Below are positions 35,668-44,636 of a stretch of DNA of 64,000 bases, piece after piece. This DNA comes from Pseudomonas fluorescens. GTDB taxonomy: Bacteria; Pseudomonadota; Gammaproteobacteria; Pseudomonadales; Pseudomonadaceae. The notes under the pieces were generated by a model. The model saw only the letters and a list, made by a program, of their open reading frames with translations. It made no database searches and was not told where the DNA came from. Numbering within the stretch: the first letter of the stretch is position 1; every line of letters starts with the position of its first letter. The translations under genes were made by a program, and so were the position numbers. The stretch spans positions 4,278,001 to 4,342,000 of the forward strand of contig NZ_CP008896.1 of assembly GCF_000730425.1 (NCBI RefSeq), read 5' to 3'.

Positions 35668-36405
35668 ATGCTGATTATCCCCGCTATCGATCTCAAGGAC
35701 GGCGCTTGCGTACGTCTGCGCCAGGGCCGCATGGAAGATTCCACGGTGTTCTCCGACGACCCGGTGAGCATGGCTGCCAAGTGGGTGGAGGGCGGCTGCC
35801 GTCGCCTGCATCTGGTGGACTTGAACGGCGCCTTCGAAGGCCAGCCGGTCAATGGCGAGGTGGTTACCGCCATCGCCAAACGCTACCCGAACCTGCCGAT
35901 CCAGATCGGCGGCGGTATCCGCTCCCTGGAAACCATCGAGCACTACGTCAAGGCGGGTGTGAGCTACGTGATCATCGGCACCAAGGCGGTGAAAGATCCG
36001 GCCTTCGTCGCCGAAGCCTGCCGCGCGTTCCCGGGCAAGGTGATCGTGGGCCTGGACGCCAAGGATGGCTTCGTCGCCACCGACGGCTGGGCGCAGATCA
36101 GCACCGTGCAAGTGATCGACCTGGCCAAGCAGTTCGAAGCCGACGGTGTGTCGGCCATCGTTTATACCGATATCGCCAAAGACGGCATGATGCAGGGCTG
36201 CAACGTACCGTTCACCGCCGCGCTGGCCGCTGCGACCAAGATCCCGGTGATCGCTTCCGGCGGTATTCACAACCTGGGCGACATCAAGTCGCTGCTGGAC
36301 GCCAAGGCGCCTGGCATCATCGGCGCCATCACTGGCCGTGCGATCTATGAAGGCACCCTGGACGTCGCCGAGGCCCAGGCTTACTGCGATGCCTACAAAG
36401 GCTGA
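35668..36405 (+). CDS. hisA: Phosphoribosylformimino isomerase HisA (245 aa)
   Basis: TIM-barrel isomerase converting ProFAR to [20 protein letters not shown] contains the first catalytic Asp, and [12 protein letters not shown] the second. Phosphate loops IQIGGGIRS and IASGGIHN are present. It lies between the DUF2164 gene and hisF. Confidence 0.96.
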   Translation: MLIIPAIDLKDGACVRLRQGRMEDSTVFSDDPVSMAAKWVEGGCRRLHLVDLNGAFEGQPVNGEVVTAIAKRYPNLPIQIGGGIRSLETIEHYVKAGVSYVIIGTKAVKDPAFVAEACRAFPGKVIVGLDAKDGFVATDGWAQISTVQVIDLAKQFEADGVSAIVYTDIAKDGMMQGCNVPFTAALAAATKIPVIASGGIHNLGDIKSLLDAKAPGIIGAITGRAIYEGTLDVAEAQAYCDAYKG

Positions 36406-36414
36406 GGACTGACC

Positions 36415-37185
36415 ATGGCGCTGGCCAAACGCATCATCCCTTGCCTGGACGTCGACAACGGTCGGGTGGTCAAGGGCGTCAAGTTCGAGAACATCCGTGA
36501 CGCCGGCGACCCGGTGGAGATCGCCCGTCGCTACGACGAGCAGGGTGCCGACGAGATTACCTTCCTCGATATCACCGCCAGCGTCGATGGCCGCGACACC
36601 ACGCTGCATACCGTGGAGCGCATGGCCAGCCAGGTGTTTATCCCGCTGACCGTCGGCGGTGGCGTACGCACCGTGCAGGATATCCGCAACCTGCTCAACG
36701 CCGGTGCAGACAAGGTTTCGATCAACACTGCTGCGGTGTTCAATCCGGAGTTTGTCGGCGAGGCTGCGCAGCATTTCGGCTCGCAATGCATCGTCGTCGC
36801 CATCGATGCCAAGAAAGTCTCCGGGCCGGGCGAAACCCCGCGCTGGGAGATCTTCACCCACGGCGGGCGCAAGCCTACCGGGCTGGATGCGGTGGAGTGG
36901 GCGATGAAGATGGAGGGCCTGGGCGCCGGCGAAATCCTGCTGACCAGCATGGACCAGGACGGCATGAAAAACGGCTTTGACCTGGGCGTGACCCGTGCTA
37001 TCAGCGATGCACTGGGCATTCCGGTGATCGCGTCCGGTGGCGTAGGCAACCTGCAACACCTGGCCGACGGGGTCATCGAAGGCCACGCCAGCGCGGTGTT
37101 GGCAGCGAGCATCTTCCACTTTGGCGAATACACTGTTCCCGAGGCCAAGGCCTACATGGCTGCGCGCGGAATCGTCGTACGCTAA
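36415..37185 (+). CDS. hisF: Imidazole glycerol phosphate synthase cyclase subunit HisF (256 aa)
   Basis: TIM barrel that cyclises PRFAR with ammonia from His[19 protein letters not shown] carries the first catalytic Asp; [15 protein letters not shown] carries the second. Phosphate loops VGGGVRT and ASGGVGN are intact. It starts nine bases after hisA and ends the visible his operon. Confidence 0.96.
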   Translation: MALAKRIIPCLDVDNGRVVKGVKFENIRDAGDPVEIARRYDEQGADEITFLDITASVDGRDTTLHTVERMASQVFIPLTVGGGVRTVQDIRNLLNAGADKVSINTAAVFNPEFVGEAAQHFGSQCIVVAIDAKKVSGPGETPRWEIFTHGGRKPTGLDAVEWAMKMEGLGAGEILLTSMDQDGMKNGFDLGVTRAISDALGIPVIASGGVGNLQHLADGVIEGHASAVLAASIFHFGEYTVPEAKAYMAARGIVVR

Positions 37186-37198
37186 ACGTCACTGGACA

Positions 37199-37235
37199 CC
37201 ATGGCAGGCTCGCGGCACTCTTGGGCCTGCCATGG
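37199..37235. repeat. Inverted repeat after hisF
   Basis: CCATGGCAGGC and GCCTGCCATGG form a perfect 11-bp stem with a 15-base loop. It lies 13 bases past the hisF stop and 17 before the next gene. No T-run follows, so it may be a weak terminator, an mRNA 3'-stabiliser or an operator. Confidence 0.65.
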
Positions 37236-37251
37236 ATTCCGGTAACCCTAC

Positions 37252-38007
37252 ATGTTCAAAGACCTGCTTCTTGCCCTCGCCAGTTCTTCCATTCTTTTGG
37301 CAGGTTCGGCCAGGGCTGCCGAGCCCTCTGCTGATTCGCTGGTGCTGCTGACGGAAAATTTTCCGCCCTACAACATGGCGAAAAACGGCAAGAACTTCGC
37401 CAGGGACGAGAACATCGAAGGTATTGCCGCAGACATCGTGCGCGAGACCTGCAAGCGTGCCGGTATTTCCTACAACCTCACCCTGCGATTCCCTTGGGAG
37501 CGAATCTACAAGCTCGCCCTGGAAAAACCGGGTTATGGGGTGTTCGTCATGGCTCGCCTGCCAGACCGCGAAGCGTTGTTCAAATGGGTCGGCCCTATTG
37601 GCCCGGATGACTGGGTGCTGCTGGCCAAGGCCGACAGCCCGATTCAACTGAGCGACCTTGAACACGCCCGCCGCTACAGAATCGGCGCGTACAAGGGCGA
37701 CGCCATTGCCCAGACCCTGGAGAAACAAGGGCTCAAGCCGCTGATTGTGCTTCGCGACCAGGACAATGCGCAAAAACTGCTGGACGGCCAGATTGACCTC
37801 TGGGCCACGGGCGACCCTGCCGGCCGCTACCTGGCGCGACAGGTGGGTGTCTCAGGGCTCAAGACGGTGCTGCGTTTCAACAGTGCTCAACTGTATCTGG
37901 CGTTGAACAAGGATGTTTCTGACGACATCGTTGCCAGGCTTCAACAGGCACTGGATGAGCTTCGTAAAGAGGGAGAAGTAGAGGCCATCATGGCTCGCTA
38001 TCTCTGA
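37252..38007 (+). CDS. Periplasmic solute-binding protein, SBP_bac_3-like (251 aa)
   Basis: Signal peptide MFKDLLLALASSSILLAGSA plus RAA is clear. The mature protein begins VLLTENFPPYNMAKNGKNFA, typical of a divergent group of extracellular solute-binding family 3 proteins found without ABC partners. No permease or ATPase gene is adjacent, so it may sense or scavenge rather than feed a dedicated importer. It ends four bases from the stop of the convergent Vps62-like gene. Confidence 0.82.
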   Translation: MFKDLLLALASSSILLAGSARAAEPSADSLVLLTENFPPYNMAKNGKNFARDENIEGIAADIVRETCKRAGISYNLTLRFPWERIYKLALEKPGYGVFVMARLPDREALFKWVGPIGPDDWVLLAKADSPIQLSDLEHARRYRIGAYKGDAIAQTLEKQGLKPLIVLRDQDNAQKLLDGQIDLWATGDPAGRYLARQVGVSGLKTVLRFNSAQLYLALNKDVSDDIVARLQQALDELRKEGEVEAIMARYL

Positions 38008-38011
38008 CCGG

Positions 38012-39265
38012 TTATTCCGCAGGCAGGGGGCGGCAGGTCACTTCACACTCTCGAGTGGGCGGATACTCACTCCAGTAGACGCTGTCTCCGTCGGTATAGC
38101 TCACGTCCGTCGCCACTTGAGTGCCATTTTGCCGCAGCAGTTTGTAGTCACTCTGTATCAGGTAGACCGCCACGGCTTTGTTGGCGGGAACCGTTGCGGC
38201 TATTTCGAAGGCGGTCGAGGTTGTCCAGCCATCGGAAGACGTTTCGGTATGAGTCATGCCCTTGCTCAGTTTGGCTGAGAACTTGATTGAAGATGCCCAG
38301 ACATTGAACTGCCACTCCGCGCCGACTTCAACGGCCGTTGTCTTGGTGAGGGTTTTTGATTTTCCCCCATTCTCGCCGCGGGTTGCTGTCCACTTGAAGG
38401 TCTGATTGAGCGTGGTTTTGTTGTGCCCGAAGCCAACCAAGACGTATCTGTCGGTTCTTTCCAGTCGATACAGCGGCGATGTGCGCAGTTGCTCGATGGG
38501 CAGTAGATTCGGATCCTTTATGGTGAACCAGGGGATCATTGAGACGTGGGTGATGTGGGCCGTTTCGAAGGGGGCAGGCTGCCTGTAACCGGGCAGTGCA
38601 GGCGCAGGTGGTGCGGCGCTGACCCTCAGGGGGATCTGCATCCGCAACGAATACGCTGCGACGTGGGTTGATGGTTTTGTGTAACTGTCGACTCCGACGA
38701 AAGTACCTGCCGAGAAGTAGGCCTCGCCTGAAGCTGCGCCTGGAGGCTCGACGCTCCATGCACTGAAGTCTTTGTGAGCGCCGCTGCCTTTGTCGTTCCA
38801 GATCAGGTCGCTGATGTAGGACGCGATAACCAAATCGGCCCTGACGCAGCGTATGGCGTTGCGCGAGGGCTTGTCATGACCAATGCCGCAGACCAGGCCC
38901 AGGGCGACATATCCCTCTGGCGGGATAGGGCGCCAGATAGAGCCGTTCGCATGTGCGCCTGACCCCGAGTCTTTCCAGACCAATTCGTACTCAACGGGTG
39001 GGTTCAGGGCATTCGCCCCCCGGGCTCCATCGCTGGAAGGCGGCGCTTCGCTGACGACGGCGACCGTTCGATGCTTATTGACGTTGCCGTATCCAGCGAC
39101 AGCCAAATCCCCCAGGGGAAAGAAGCCGCTCAGGAAATCTGAAGAGGGAACGGGGCGCCAGAAGCTCACGGGGTTTACGCTGCCTGCGCCTTGGTCGCTC
39201 CAGAGCGGGCTGAATTCGGTGGAGAAATTGATAAGCAGGTTTGAATATTGGATGGATTCCATCAT
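38012..39265 (-). CDS. Vps62/beta-prism repeat protein with aerolysin-like C-terminal region (417 aa)
   Basis: Three N-terminal repeats of the pattern W-x-D-x-G-x-G ... W-x-x-x-P are seen at about residues 22, 97 and 156 (LWSDQGAGSV, VWKDSGSGAHANGSIWRPIP, IWNDKGSGAHKDFSAW), each followed by a Gly-rich strand. This matches the Vps62 (DUF946) beta-prism type. The C-terminal 150 residues are Ser/Thr-rich alternating strands (TKTTAVEVGAEWQFNVW, HTETSSDGWTTSTAFEI), the style of aerolysin/ETX pore-forming proteins. No signal peptide is present. It follows the protease-like gene after 38 bases. A toxin or lectin-like role is inferred, not shown. Confidence 0.65.
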   Translation of the reverse strand: MMESIQYSNLLINFSTEFSPLWSDQGAGSVNPVSFWRPVPSSDFLSGFFPLGDLAVAGYGNVNKHRTVAVVSEAPPSSDGARGANALNPPVEYELVWKDSGSGAHANGSIWRPIPPEGYVALGLVCGIGHDKPSRNAIRCVRADLVIASYISDLIWNDKGSGAHKDFSAWSVEPPGAASGEAYFSAGTFVGVDSYTKPSTHVAAYSLRMQIPLRVSAAPPAPALPGYRQPAPFETAHITHVSMIPWFTIKDPNLLPIEQLRTSPLYRLERTDRYVLVGFGHNKTTLNQTFKWTATRGENGGKSKTLTKTTAVEVGAEWQFNVWASSIKFSAKLSKGMTHTETSSDGWTTSTAFEIAATVPANKAVAVYLIQSDYKLLRQNGTQVATDVSYTDGDSVYWSEYPPTRECEVTCRPLPAE

Positions 39266-39303
39266 TTGTCGTCCATGTCTGTTCTGTTGAGGTTGCAGAG
39301 TGA

Positions 39304-40911
39304 TCAGCGCGGCTTGAGCAGGTCGACCCTTAAGGTTGAAGGTTGGTTGGCCTGGTCAAAGGCGTAGGTGCAGATCTTGATGGGATTGTTCCGGGTGGTG
39401 ATCAGATGGATGTAGTTGTCCCCGGAGCGGATAGGTGTCTCTTCCTGGGGGGAGTGGAAAAGGTTGATGGGCTCTGCCTCGTCTTCCTCGATGGGGGGAG
39501 GTGGAGGCGCACTGGGAGTGGGGGGGATGACCTTGTAATCGACAGGGCGCAGGCAGTCGATTTGCGCGGCCGGGCCATACTTGTAGGTGTAACGGCTCAT
39601 GAAGGGCGACGCTAGCTTCCAGGTCACGCTGTAGGTGCCGATTACGTCTTTGTCCAGAGCGATATGTACGTCGGGTGTGCGTGCCGGACCTGGCTCGGCA
39701 AGCTCCACGGCGAGGCTGAGTGCATTTGTCATCATTCCGTTGGTTGCAGGCTGCTGCGCAGAGTCGACACCCAGGATACAAAGCATATGCATGCCCGTTT
39801 GTGGGGGAATGGCGTCGTTGATGTGGGCATGCGCCGCCTCATAGGGGACGCTGTAGCTGGCCGGGTTTTCGCATTCGCGGGCGCGTCGAGTGGTTTTGTA
39901 TCGATAGAACGGGGTGTTGATCGTAAAGCTCAGGTCCCAGCGCGGAACGATATCCTTGTTCTTGGCACCCGGCTTTTTTATGAAGTATTGCTGAATCGGC
40001 TCCGGATTCTGAAAGGTTATGGAGGTACTGGGGTACAGATCACAGTGCTCGGCATCGGCTGTCAGCACGCCTTTGACAAAGCAGGTGTTGAGGAAGGTAA
40101 TCGGGCTGCCATAGTTCGTGTTGGCGTGCCAGGTCGGTATGCCTTGGTTGACCTCGCACGGCGCGTCGCGCTGGCATTTACGCTCTTGCGTTTGGCCGGA
40201 CGTGGTTGTGCTGAGAACACCAAACAGTGTGTTGCTGGCCCTGTCCAGCAAGGGGCCACCAAAGGCGCCAAGCATGATGCCCTTGCACTGGTTTTTCATG
40301 GTGACCCGCCAGACAAATGGCTGCTCTATCAGTTCCTGTGAGTGTTGTTGCGTGCAGGCTGACAGGTGCAGCGTTTCCCATTCAGGGGCTGCCAAGGCCA
40401 GAATGTTATTGCCAGCTGGCGGTACTTCTTCTGCCAGTCTCAAGGGGGTAATACCTTCCTTGAGCAGGTCCGACAATGAGGCATCCAATTCAATGATCGC
40501 CAGGTCGACGCTTTGGCTGGAGGCCCACTTGAGCGTTTTGAGAGAGTAGGTCTTGAGCGTTTCGAGGGTGTCATCAAAATAGTTGAAGCTGATACTGCCT
40601 TCGATAGGCACGTCTTTCTGTACGACGCCGCTTTGTCTATGCAGGCAATGGCTGCTGGTCACCACGTAGGCCGGGCCCGAGAGGCCCATTTCGTCACGGG
40701 TATCCAGCAGGCTGGCGGTACAAAGGGTATTGGCTTCGTTCCTGATCCGGCCAATGCCAGTCCAGTGACTGAGCTGGTTTTGGGCGTTCGTCAGCAGCCT
40801 GGGTGGGCTGCCATTAGCCAGGCCCTCGCCAAAGTCCTTGGGGGCGGCCATGAGTACGCTTGCAAGGCTGGCGAGTAGCAGCCCTGAAAGAAGAGTGCAG
40901 GTGGTGTTCAT
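39304..40911 (-). CDS. Secreted trypsin-fold protein lacking the catalytic serine (535 aa)
   Basis: A signal peptide (MNTTCTLLSGLLLASLASVL, MAA) leads into a chymotrypsin-like domain. The His (TSSHCLH, His88) and Asp (SVDLAIIEL, Asp136) are in place. The expected GDSGGPL reads GAFGGPL, with Phe217 at the nucleophile position; the codon TTT is clear in the DNA. It is therefore a likely pseudoprotease. A C-terminal half of about 280 residues follows, with four or more cysteines and a proline linker (PPTPSAPPPPPIEEDE). It is co-oriented with and 38 bases upstream of the Vps62-like gene, suggesting one cassette. Confidence 0.75.
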   Translation of the reverse strand: MNTTCTLLSGLLLASLASVLMAAPKDFGEGLANGSPPRLLTNAQNQLSHWTGIGRIRNEANTLCTASLLDTRDEMGLSGPAYVVTSSHCLHRQSGVVQKDVPIEGSISFNYFDDTLETLKTYSLKTLKWASSQSVDLAIIELDASLSDLLKEGITPLRLAEEVPPAGNNILALAAPEWETLHLSACTQQHSQELIEQPFVWRVTMKNQCKGIMLGAFGGPLLDRASNTLFGVLSTTTSGQTQERKCQRDAPCEVNQGIPTWHANTNYGSPITFLNTCFVKGVLTADAEHCDLYPSTSITFQNPEPIQQYFIKKPGAKNKDIVPRWDLSFTINTPFYRYKTTRRARECENPASYSVPYEAAHAHINDAIPPQTGMHMLCILGVDSAQQPATNGMMTNALSLAVELAEPGPARTPDVHIALDKDVIGTYSVTWKLASPFMSRYTYKYGPAAQIDCLRPVDYKVIPPTPSAPPPPPIEEDEAEPINLFHSPQEETPIRSGDNYIHLITTRNNPIKICTYAFDQANQPSTLRVDLLKPR

Positions 40912-40977
40912 GTCGTGTCCTGAAAGTGTTGCCCATAAAGGCCAACTATTCAGGATCGGGCATTTGGAAAGTGGTAG

Positions 40978-41763
40978 TTATCTAGGCGCCGGCAGATACT
41001 TGCCGTCTTTGCCATGCCCCGCCATCGCTTGGTTGCTGCGCACACTGATCATCAACTTGATATCAATCCACTCGATGCCCTGGGCCTTGAGCTTGGGCAG
41101 TTCACGCTCCAATACCGCCAGGGTCTGTGGATAAGGGTGGCCGATCATCACGGCCGAGCCCTGTTTGTGAGCCAGCTTGATAGCCGTCTGCAGCTGTGTG
41201 GTGATGGCGGCTTCGGTGCGCTCGTCATCGAGAAAAACATCCCGCGATACGTGAGCCAGGCCGACCTTCTGTGCCTCGGCGGCGGCCACGGTCTGGGCGC
41301 TGGTGCGGCTGTCGACGAAGAACTTGTGGCGACGTTGCAGCTCACCCATCAACCAGGCCATGGCCGCAGGTTGCGCGGTCATGCGGCTGCCCATGTGGTT
41401 GTTGATGCCTGCGGTGTAGGGCACCGCCTTGAAGGCCGCATCCAGGCGCGTACCCAGTTCTTCGACGGACAGTTCGGGGTGCCAGGCGAACGGACCGGTG
41501 GCCGGGTCCATGGGCATGTGCAGGATCACGATCTTGCCGGCGCGGTGGGCTTCGCGGGCGAATTCGGCGGCGTGGGGGGTATCGGGCATGATCGCTGCGG
41601 TCACCGGGCCGGGCAGGGCCAGCACGCGGCGATCCCGGGGCAGGTTTTGCCCAAGGTCGTCGATGATGAGGGTCAGGTAGGCTGTGTGGGGCTTGTCGGC
41701 GGGAGTCGCTTGGGCGACTCCCGCCAGGCTGCACAGTATTGCGGCGATCAGAGCAAAGCGCAT
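40978..41763 (-). CDS. yibQ: Divergent polysaccharide deacetylase family protein, YibQ-like (261 aa)
   Basis: A signal peptide (MRFALIAAILCSLAGVAQAT) precedes the domain. LTLIIDDLGQNLPRDRRVLA, then VTAAIMPDTPH and IVILHMPMDP mark the divergent deacetylase family. It probably acts on peptidoglycan or another wall glycan in the periplasm. The ATG lies one base after the ctpA stop, so the two are coupled. The envC-ctpA-yibQ order supports a wall-remodelling role. Confidence 0.88.
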   Translation of the reverse strand: MRFALIAAILCSLAGVAQATPADKPHTAYLTLIIDDLGQNLPRDRRVLALPGPVTAAIMPDTPHAAEFAREAHRAGKIVILHMPMDPATGPFAWHPELSVEELGTRLDAAFKAVPYTAGINNHMGSRMTAQPAAMAWLMGELQRRHKFFVDSRTSAQTVAAAEAQKVGLAHVSRDVFLDDERTEAAITTQLQTAIKLAHKQGSAVMIGHPYPQTLAVLERELPKLKAQGIEWIDIKLMISVRSNQAMAGHGKDGKYLPAPR

Positions 41764-41764
41764 A

Positions 41765-43072
41765 TCAACGGCTGCGTGTAATGCTCAAGCCCTTGAGCAG
41801 GCTCAAGGCCTGGGCTAGCTGGTAATCATCGTCCTGGGGCATCGGCTTGGCTTTCGGGCCGCTGCCGGTTGGCTGATCGGCGCCGCCGTTGCCATTGCCC
41901 AGGTGACCTTGCAGATCGGCTTCCTTGAAGTACTCGTTGTCGTTCTCGCTGGTGATCTTGGCCCGGCGAACCTCGATATCCGGCACGATGCCCTGGGCCT
42001 GGATCGAACGACCGTTAGGCGTGTAGTACAGCGCCGTGGTGATCTTCAGTGCCCGCTCATTATTCAGCGGCAACACGGTTTGCACCGACCCCTTGCCAAA
42101 GCTGGTGGTGCCCATCAACACCCCGCGTTTCTGGTCTTGCAGGGCGCCGGCGACGATTTCCGAGGCCGAGGCACTCCCACCGTTGATCAGCACCGCCAGC
42201 GGGACGTTTTCGCTGAGATCCTTGCCGGTGGCCGAGAAGCGCAGTTCGGAGTTGGCGATACGGCCCTTGGTGTAGACGATCAAGCCCTTGGTAATGAAAT
42301 GGTCGACCACTTCCACCGCCGATTGCAGGACGCCGCCGGGGTTGTTGCGCAGGTCCAGGACGATGCCGTTGAGCTTCTTGCCGTTGTCTTTGCGCAGCTT
42401 GGCCAGGGCCTTGGCCACTTCGTCGCCGGTCTTGACCTGAAACTGGGTGATGCGGATGTAGCCGTAGCCTGACTCGAGCAACTGGCTCTTCACGCTCTTG
42501 ACCATGATGGTGGCGCGGGTCAGGGTCACGTCAAACGGGCTGCCGCCGTCGCGTACCAGGGTCAGGGTGATTTTCTGGCCGACCTTGCCACGCATCTTGT
42601 CGACGGCTTCGGTCATGGTCTGGCCGCGGGTCGGCTGGCCATTGATCTTGACGATCAGGTCGCCGGCCTGGATGCCGGCCTTGGACGCCGGGGTGTCGTC
42701 GATCGGCGACACCACCTTGATAATGCCGTCCTCGGCTCCGACTTCAATGCCCAGGCCGCCAAATTCGCCGCTGGTGCTTTCCTGCAGCTCGGCGAAATCT
42801 TCCGGGCCCAGGTAGGCAGAGTGCGGGTCCAGGTTGCTGAGCATGCCCTTGATGGCATTTTCCAGCAGGGTCTTGTCGTCCACCGGTTCGACATAGGCTG
42901 CCTTGATCCGGTCCATGACCTCGGCAAAGGTGCGCAATTCGTCCAGCGGCAGCGGCGCCTTGGTGGTCGCGGCCGTGGCTGACGGGGCGGTCTGGTCGGC
43001 GAATGCCAAAGGCGCGCCGATCACCAGGGCGATCGTCAGGGCCAGCGAAGTGAGGCGGGACAAATGCAGCAT
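41765..43072 (-). CDS. ctpA: S41-family carboxy-terminal processing protease CtpA (435 aa)
   Basis: Periplasmic protease that in Pseudomonas degrades peptidoglycan cross-link hydrolases. Signal peptide MLHLSRLTSLALTIALVIGA, PDZ domain (about 85-170, with GGLGIEVGAEDG), and the catalytic Ser in INGGSASASEIVAGAL and Lys in TSFGKGSVQT are visible. The ATG at 43072 is chosen from the signal peptide; the longer frame lacks one. It lies 29 bases downstream of envC. Confidence 0.93.
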   Translation of the reverse strand: MLHLSRLTSLALTIALVIGAPLAFADQTAPSATAATTKAPLPLDELRTFAEVMDRIKAAYVEPVDDKTLLENAIKGMLSNLDPHSAYLGPEDFAELQESTSGEFGGLGIEVGAEDGIIKVVSPIDDTPASKAGIQAGDLIVKINGQPTRGQTMTEAVDKMRGKVGQKITLTLVRDGGSPFDVTLTRATIMVKSVKSQLLESGYGYIRITQFQVKTGDEVAKALAKLRKDNGKKLNGIVLDLRNNPGGVLQSAVEVVDHFITKGLIVYTKGRIANSELRFSATGKDLSENVPLAVLINGGSASASEIVAGALQDQKRGVLMGTTSFGKGSVQTVLPLNNERALKITTALYYTPNGRSIQAQGIVPDIEVRRAKITSENDNEYFKEADLQGHLGNGNGGADQPTGSGPKAKPMPQDDDYQLAQALSLLKGLSITRSR

Positions 43073-43101
43073 GTCGAACGAACTCCTAATGTAGGTGCGG
43101 C

Positions 43102-44388
43102 CTATCCTTGGGCGCGACACCATTGTGCAGGGTCGCTCGGGCGGCCCTGCTGACGAATAGCAAAGTACAGCGCCGGGGTGTCCTGGCCACCACTGTTACC
43201 GACAGTGGAGATGGATTCACCGGCTTTTACAACATCACCTGCGGCCTTGAGCAATGTCTGATTGTGGCCGTACAGGCTCAAATAGCCATTACCGTGGTCA
43301 AGAATCACCAGCAAACCGGCGCCGCGCAGCCAATCGGCGAACACCACGCGCCCGCCGTGGACGGCGTGGACCTGGCTGCCCGCAGAGGCGCTGATCATCA
43401 CGCCGTCCCACTTGGTACGGGTGTCATCGCCACGGGTTTCACCAAAGCGTGCCAGTAGTCGACCATCAACGGGCCATGGAAGTTTGCCCCGGGCAATAGC
43501 AAAAGGCCCGCCAAACGATTCGCCGGCGCTGGAAACCAGTGGGCCAGGCGCTGCACGCGCCGGTTTGCGCGGGGCGTCGGTGGCGAGCGCCTCGGCTTCA
43601 CGCTGGCGCTTTTTTTCTGCTTCCTGCTGGGCGATCAGCGCTTTTTGTCGCGCTTGCTCGGCCTCACGGGCCTGGCGCGCCAGGGTTTCCTCAATGGTTT
43701 TCAGCACTTTGGCCAGGTCGGCCTGGTCCTGCTGACGTGCCTGCAACTTGGCGTCCCGGGCTTTTACATCACTGTTGAGCTTGGCGAGGGCCTGCTGGCG
43801 CTCCTTGCGAACCTTGTCCAGCTCGTTGCGCTGGCTGTCCAGGCTGCTTTTCTGGGCCAGCAGTTGGCTTTGCTGGTCGGCAATTTCCTGCTCCACGTTG
43901 GCCAACTGGCGCAGGGTTTCGTTGAAGCTCTTGAGTTGCTCCAGGCGCGCGGTGCTCAGGTAGTCGTAGTAGGTCAGGGTGCGGGCGAATTTTTCCGGGT
44001 TCTGCTGGTTGAGCAGCAGCTTGAGGTATTCCTGGCGACCGTTCTGGTAGGCGGCACGGGCCTGGATCGCGATCAGGCGTTGCTGTTCAACGCGCGCGCT
44101 CTGGAGTTTTTTTTTCTCACCGTCGAGCCGCTCCAGTTCCGACTCGCTCTTCTTTAGTTCTTTTTGCAGCTCCTGGACCTGCTTCTCCAGCTTGCCCATT
44201 TCGGTTTCCGTGCCGCGCAGGTCTTTCTGCACCCCGGATTTTTCTTCCTGGAGCTTGCCGAGCAGTTTCTTCAGCTCGGTAATGTCCTGACGCGTAGCGT
44301 CCAACTGTTGTTGGGTTTGCGCACGCTCGTCGGCCAGGGCCGGTTGGAGCACGCAGACAAGAGCAAGGGTAATCAAGGCGCGAAGCAT
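43102..44388 (-). CDS. envC: Murein hydrolase activator EnvC (428 aa)
   Basis: A signal peptide (MLRALITLALVCVLQPALAD) is followed by long coiled coils (about 25-270, Glu/Lys/Gln-rich heptads) and a C-terminal LytM (M23) domain. In that domain the usual first zinc motif is KWDGVMI and the last is SLYGHN, so zinc ligands are missing, as in EnvC, which activates amidases instead of cutting peptidoglycan itself. The ATG at 44388 gives the clean signal peptide. First gene of envC-ctpA-yibQ. Confidence 0.93.
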   Translation of the reverse strand: MLRALITLALVCVLQPALADERAQTQQQLDATRQDITELKKLLGKLQEEKSGVQKDLRGTETEMGKLEKQVQELQKELKKSESELERLDGEKKKLQSARVEQQRLIAIQARAAYQNGRQEYLKLLLNQQNPEKFARTLTYYDYLSTARLEQLKSFNETLRQLANVEQEIADQQSQLLAQKSSLDSQRNELDKVRKERQQALAKLNSDVKARDAKLQARQQDQADLAKVLKTIEETLARQAREAEQARQKALIAQQEAEKKRQREAEALATDAPRKPARAAPGPLVSSAGESFGGPFAIARGKLPWPVDGRLLARFGETRGDDTRTKWDGVMISASAGSQVHAVHGGRVVFADWLRGAGLLVILDHGNGYLSLYGHNQTLLKAAGDVVKAGESISTVGNSGGQDTPALYFAIRQQGRPSDPAQWCRAQG

Positions 44389-44523
44389 AGAGGCGGGCGA
44401 CACCAGGGAAAGGGACGGCCTAGTATGCCCGCCCCACGCTGCAAAAAAAACGCCCAATGGGTAAGTTAGCTGCCGTGTGGTAGGGCATGGCTAAACGCCA
44501 TACTCAAAAACGCCACAAAACAA

Positions 44524-44612
44524 TGTGGGAGCGGACTTGCTCGCGATGGCGGTGGATCAGTTAAAAATGTATCAACTGACACTCCGCTATCGCGAGCAAG
44601 CCCGCTCCCACA
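44524..44612. repeat. REPIN (GTGGGAGC-type), near-identical to 48871-48959
   Basis: 89 bases with inverted TGTGGGAGCGGACTTGCTCG ends. The whole element including the spacer differs at only three positions from the copy 4.3 kb away. Confidence 0.92.
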
Positions 44613-44636
44613 TGGGGTTTGGGGTGGGTTCTAAAA

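Noticed and set aside
35242..37119. 625-codon minus-strand frame opposite hisA and hisF
   Set aside because: The plus strand encodes unmistakable HisA and HisF, so this is an antisense artefact of high-GC coding.
43102..44388. EnvC-like protein as an active M23 endopeptidase
   Set aside because: The zinc ligand motifs of the LytM domain are missing, which is normal for EnvC activators rather than a sign of decay.
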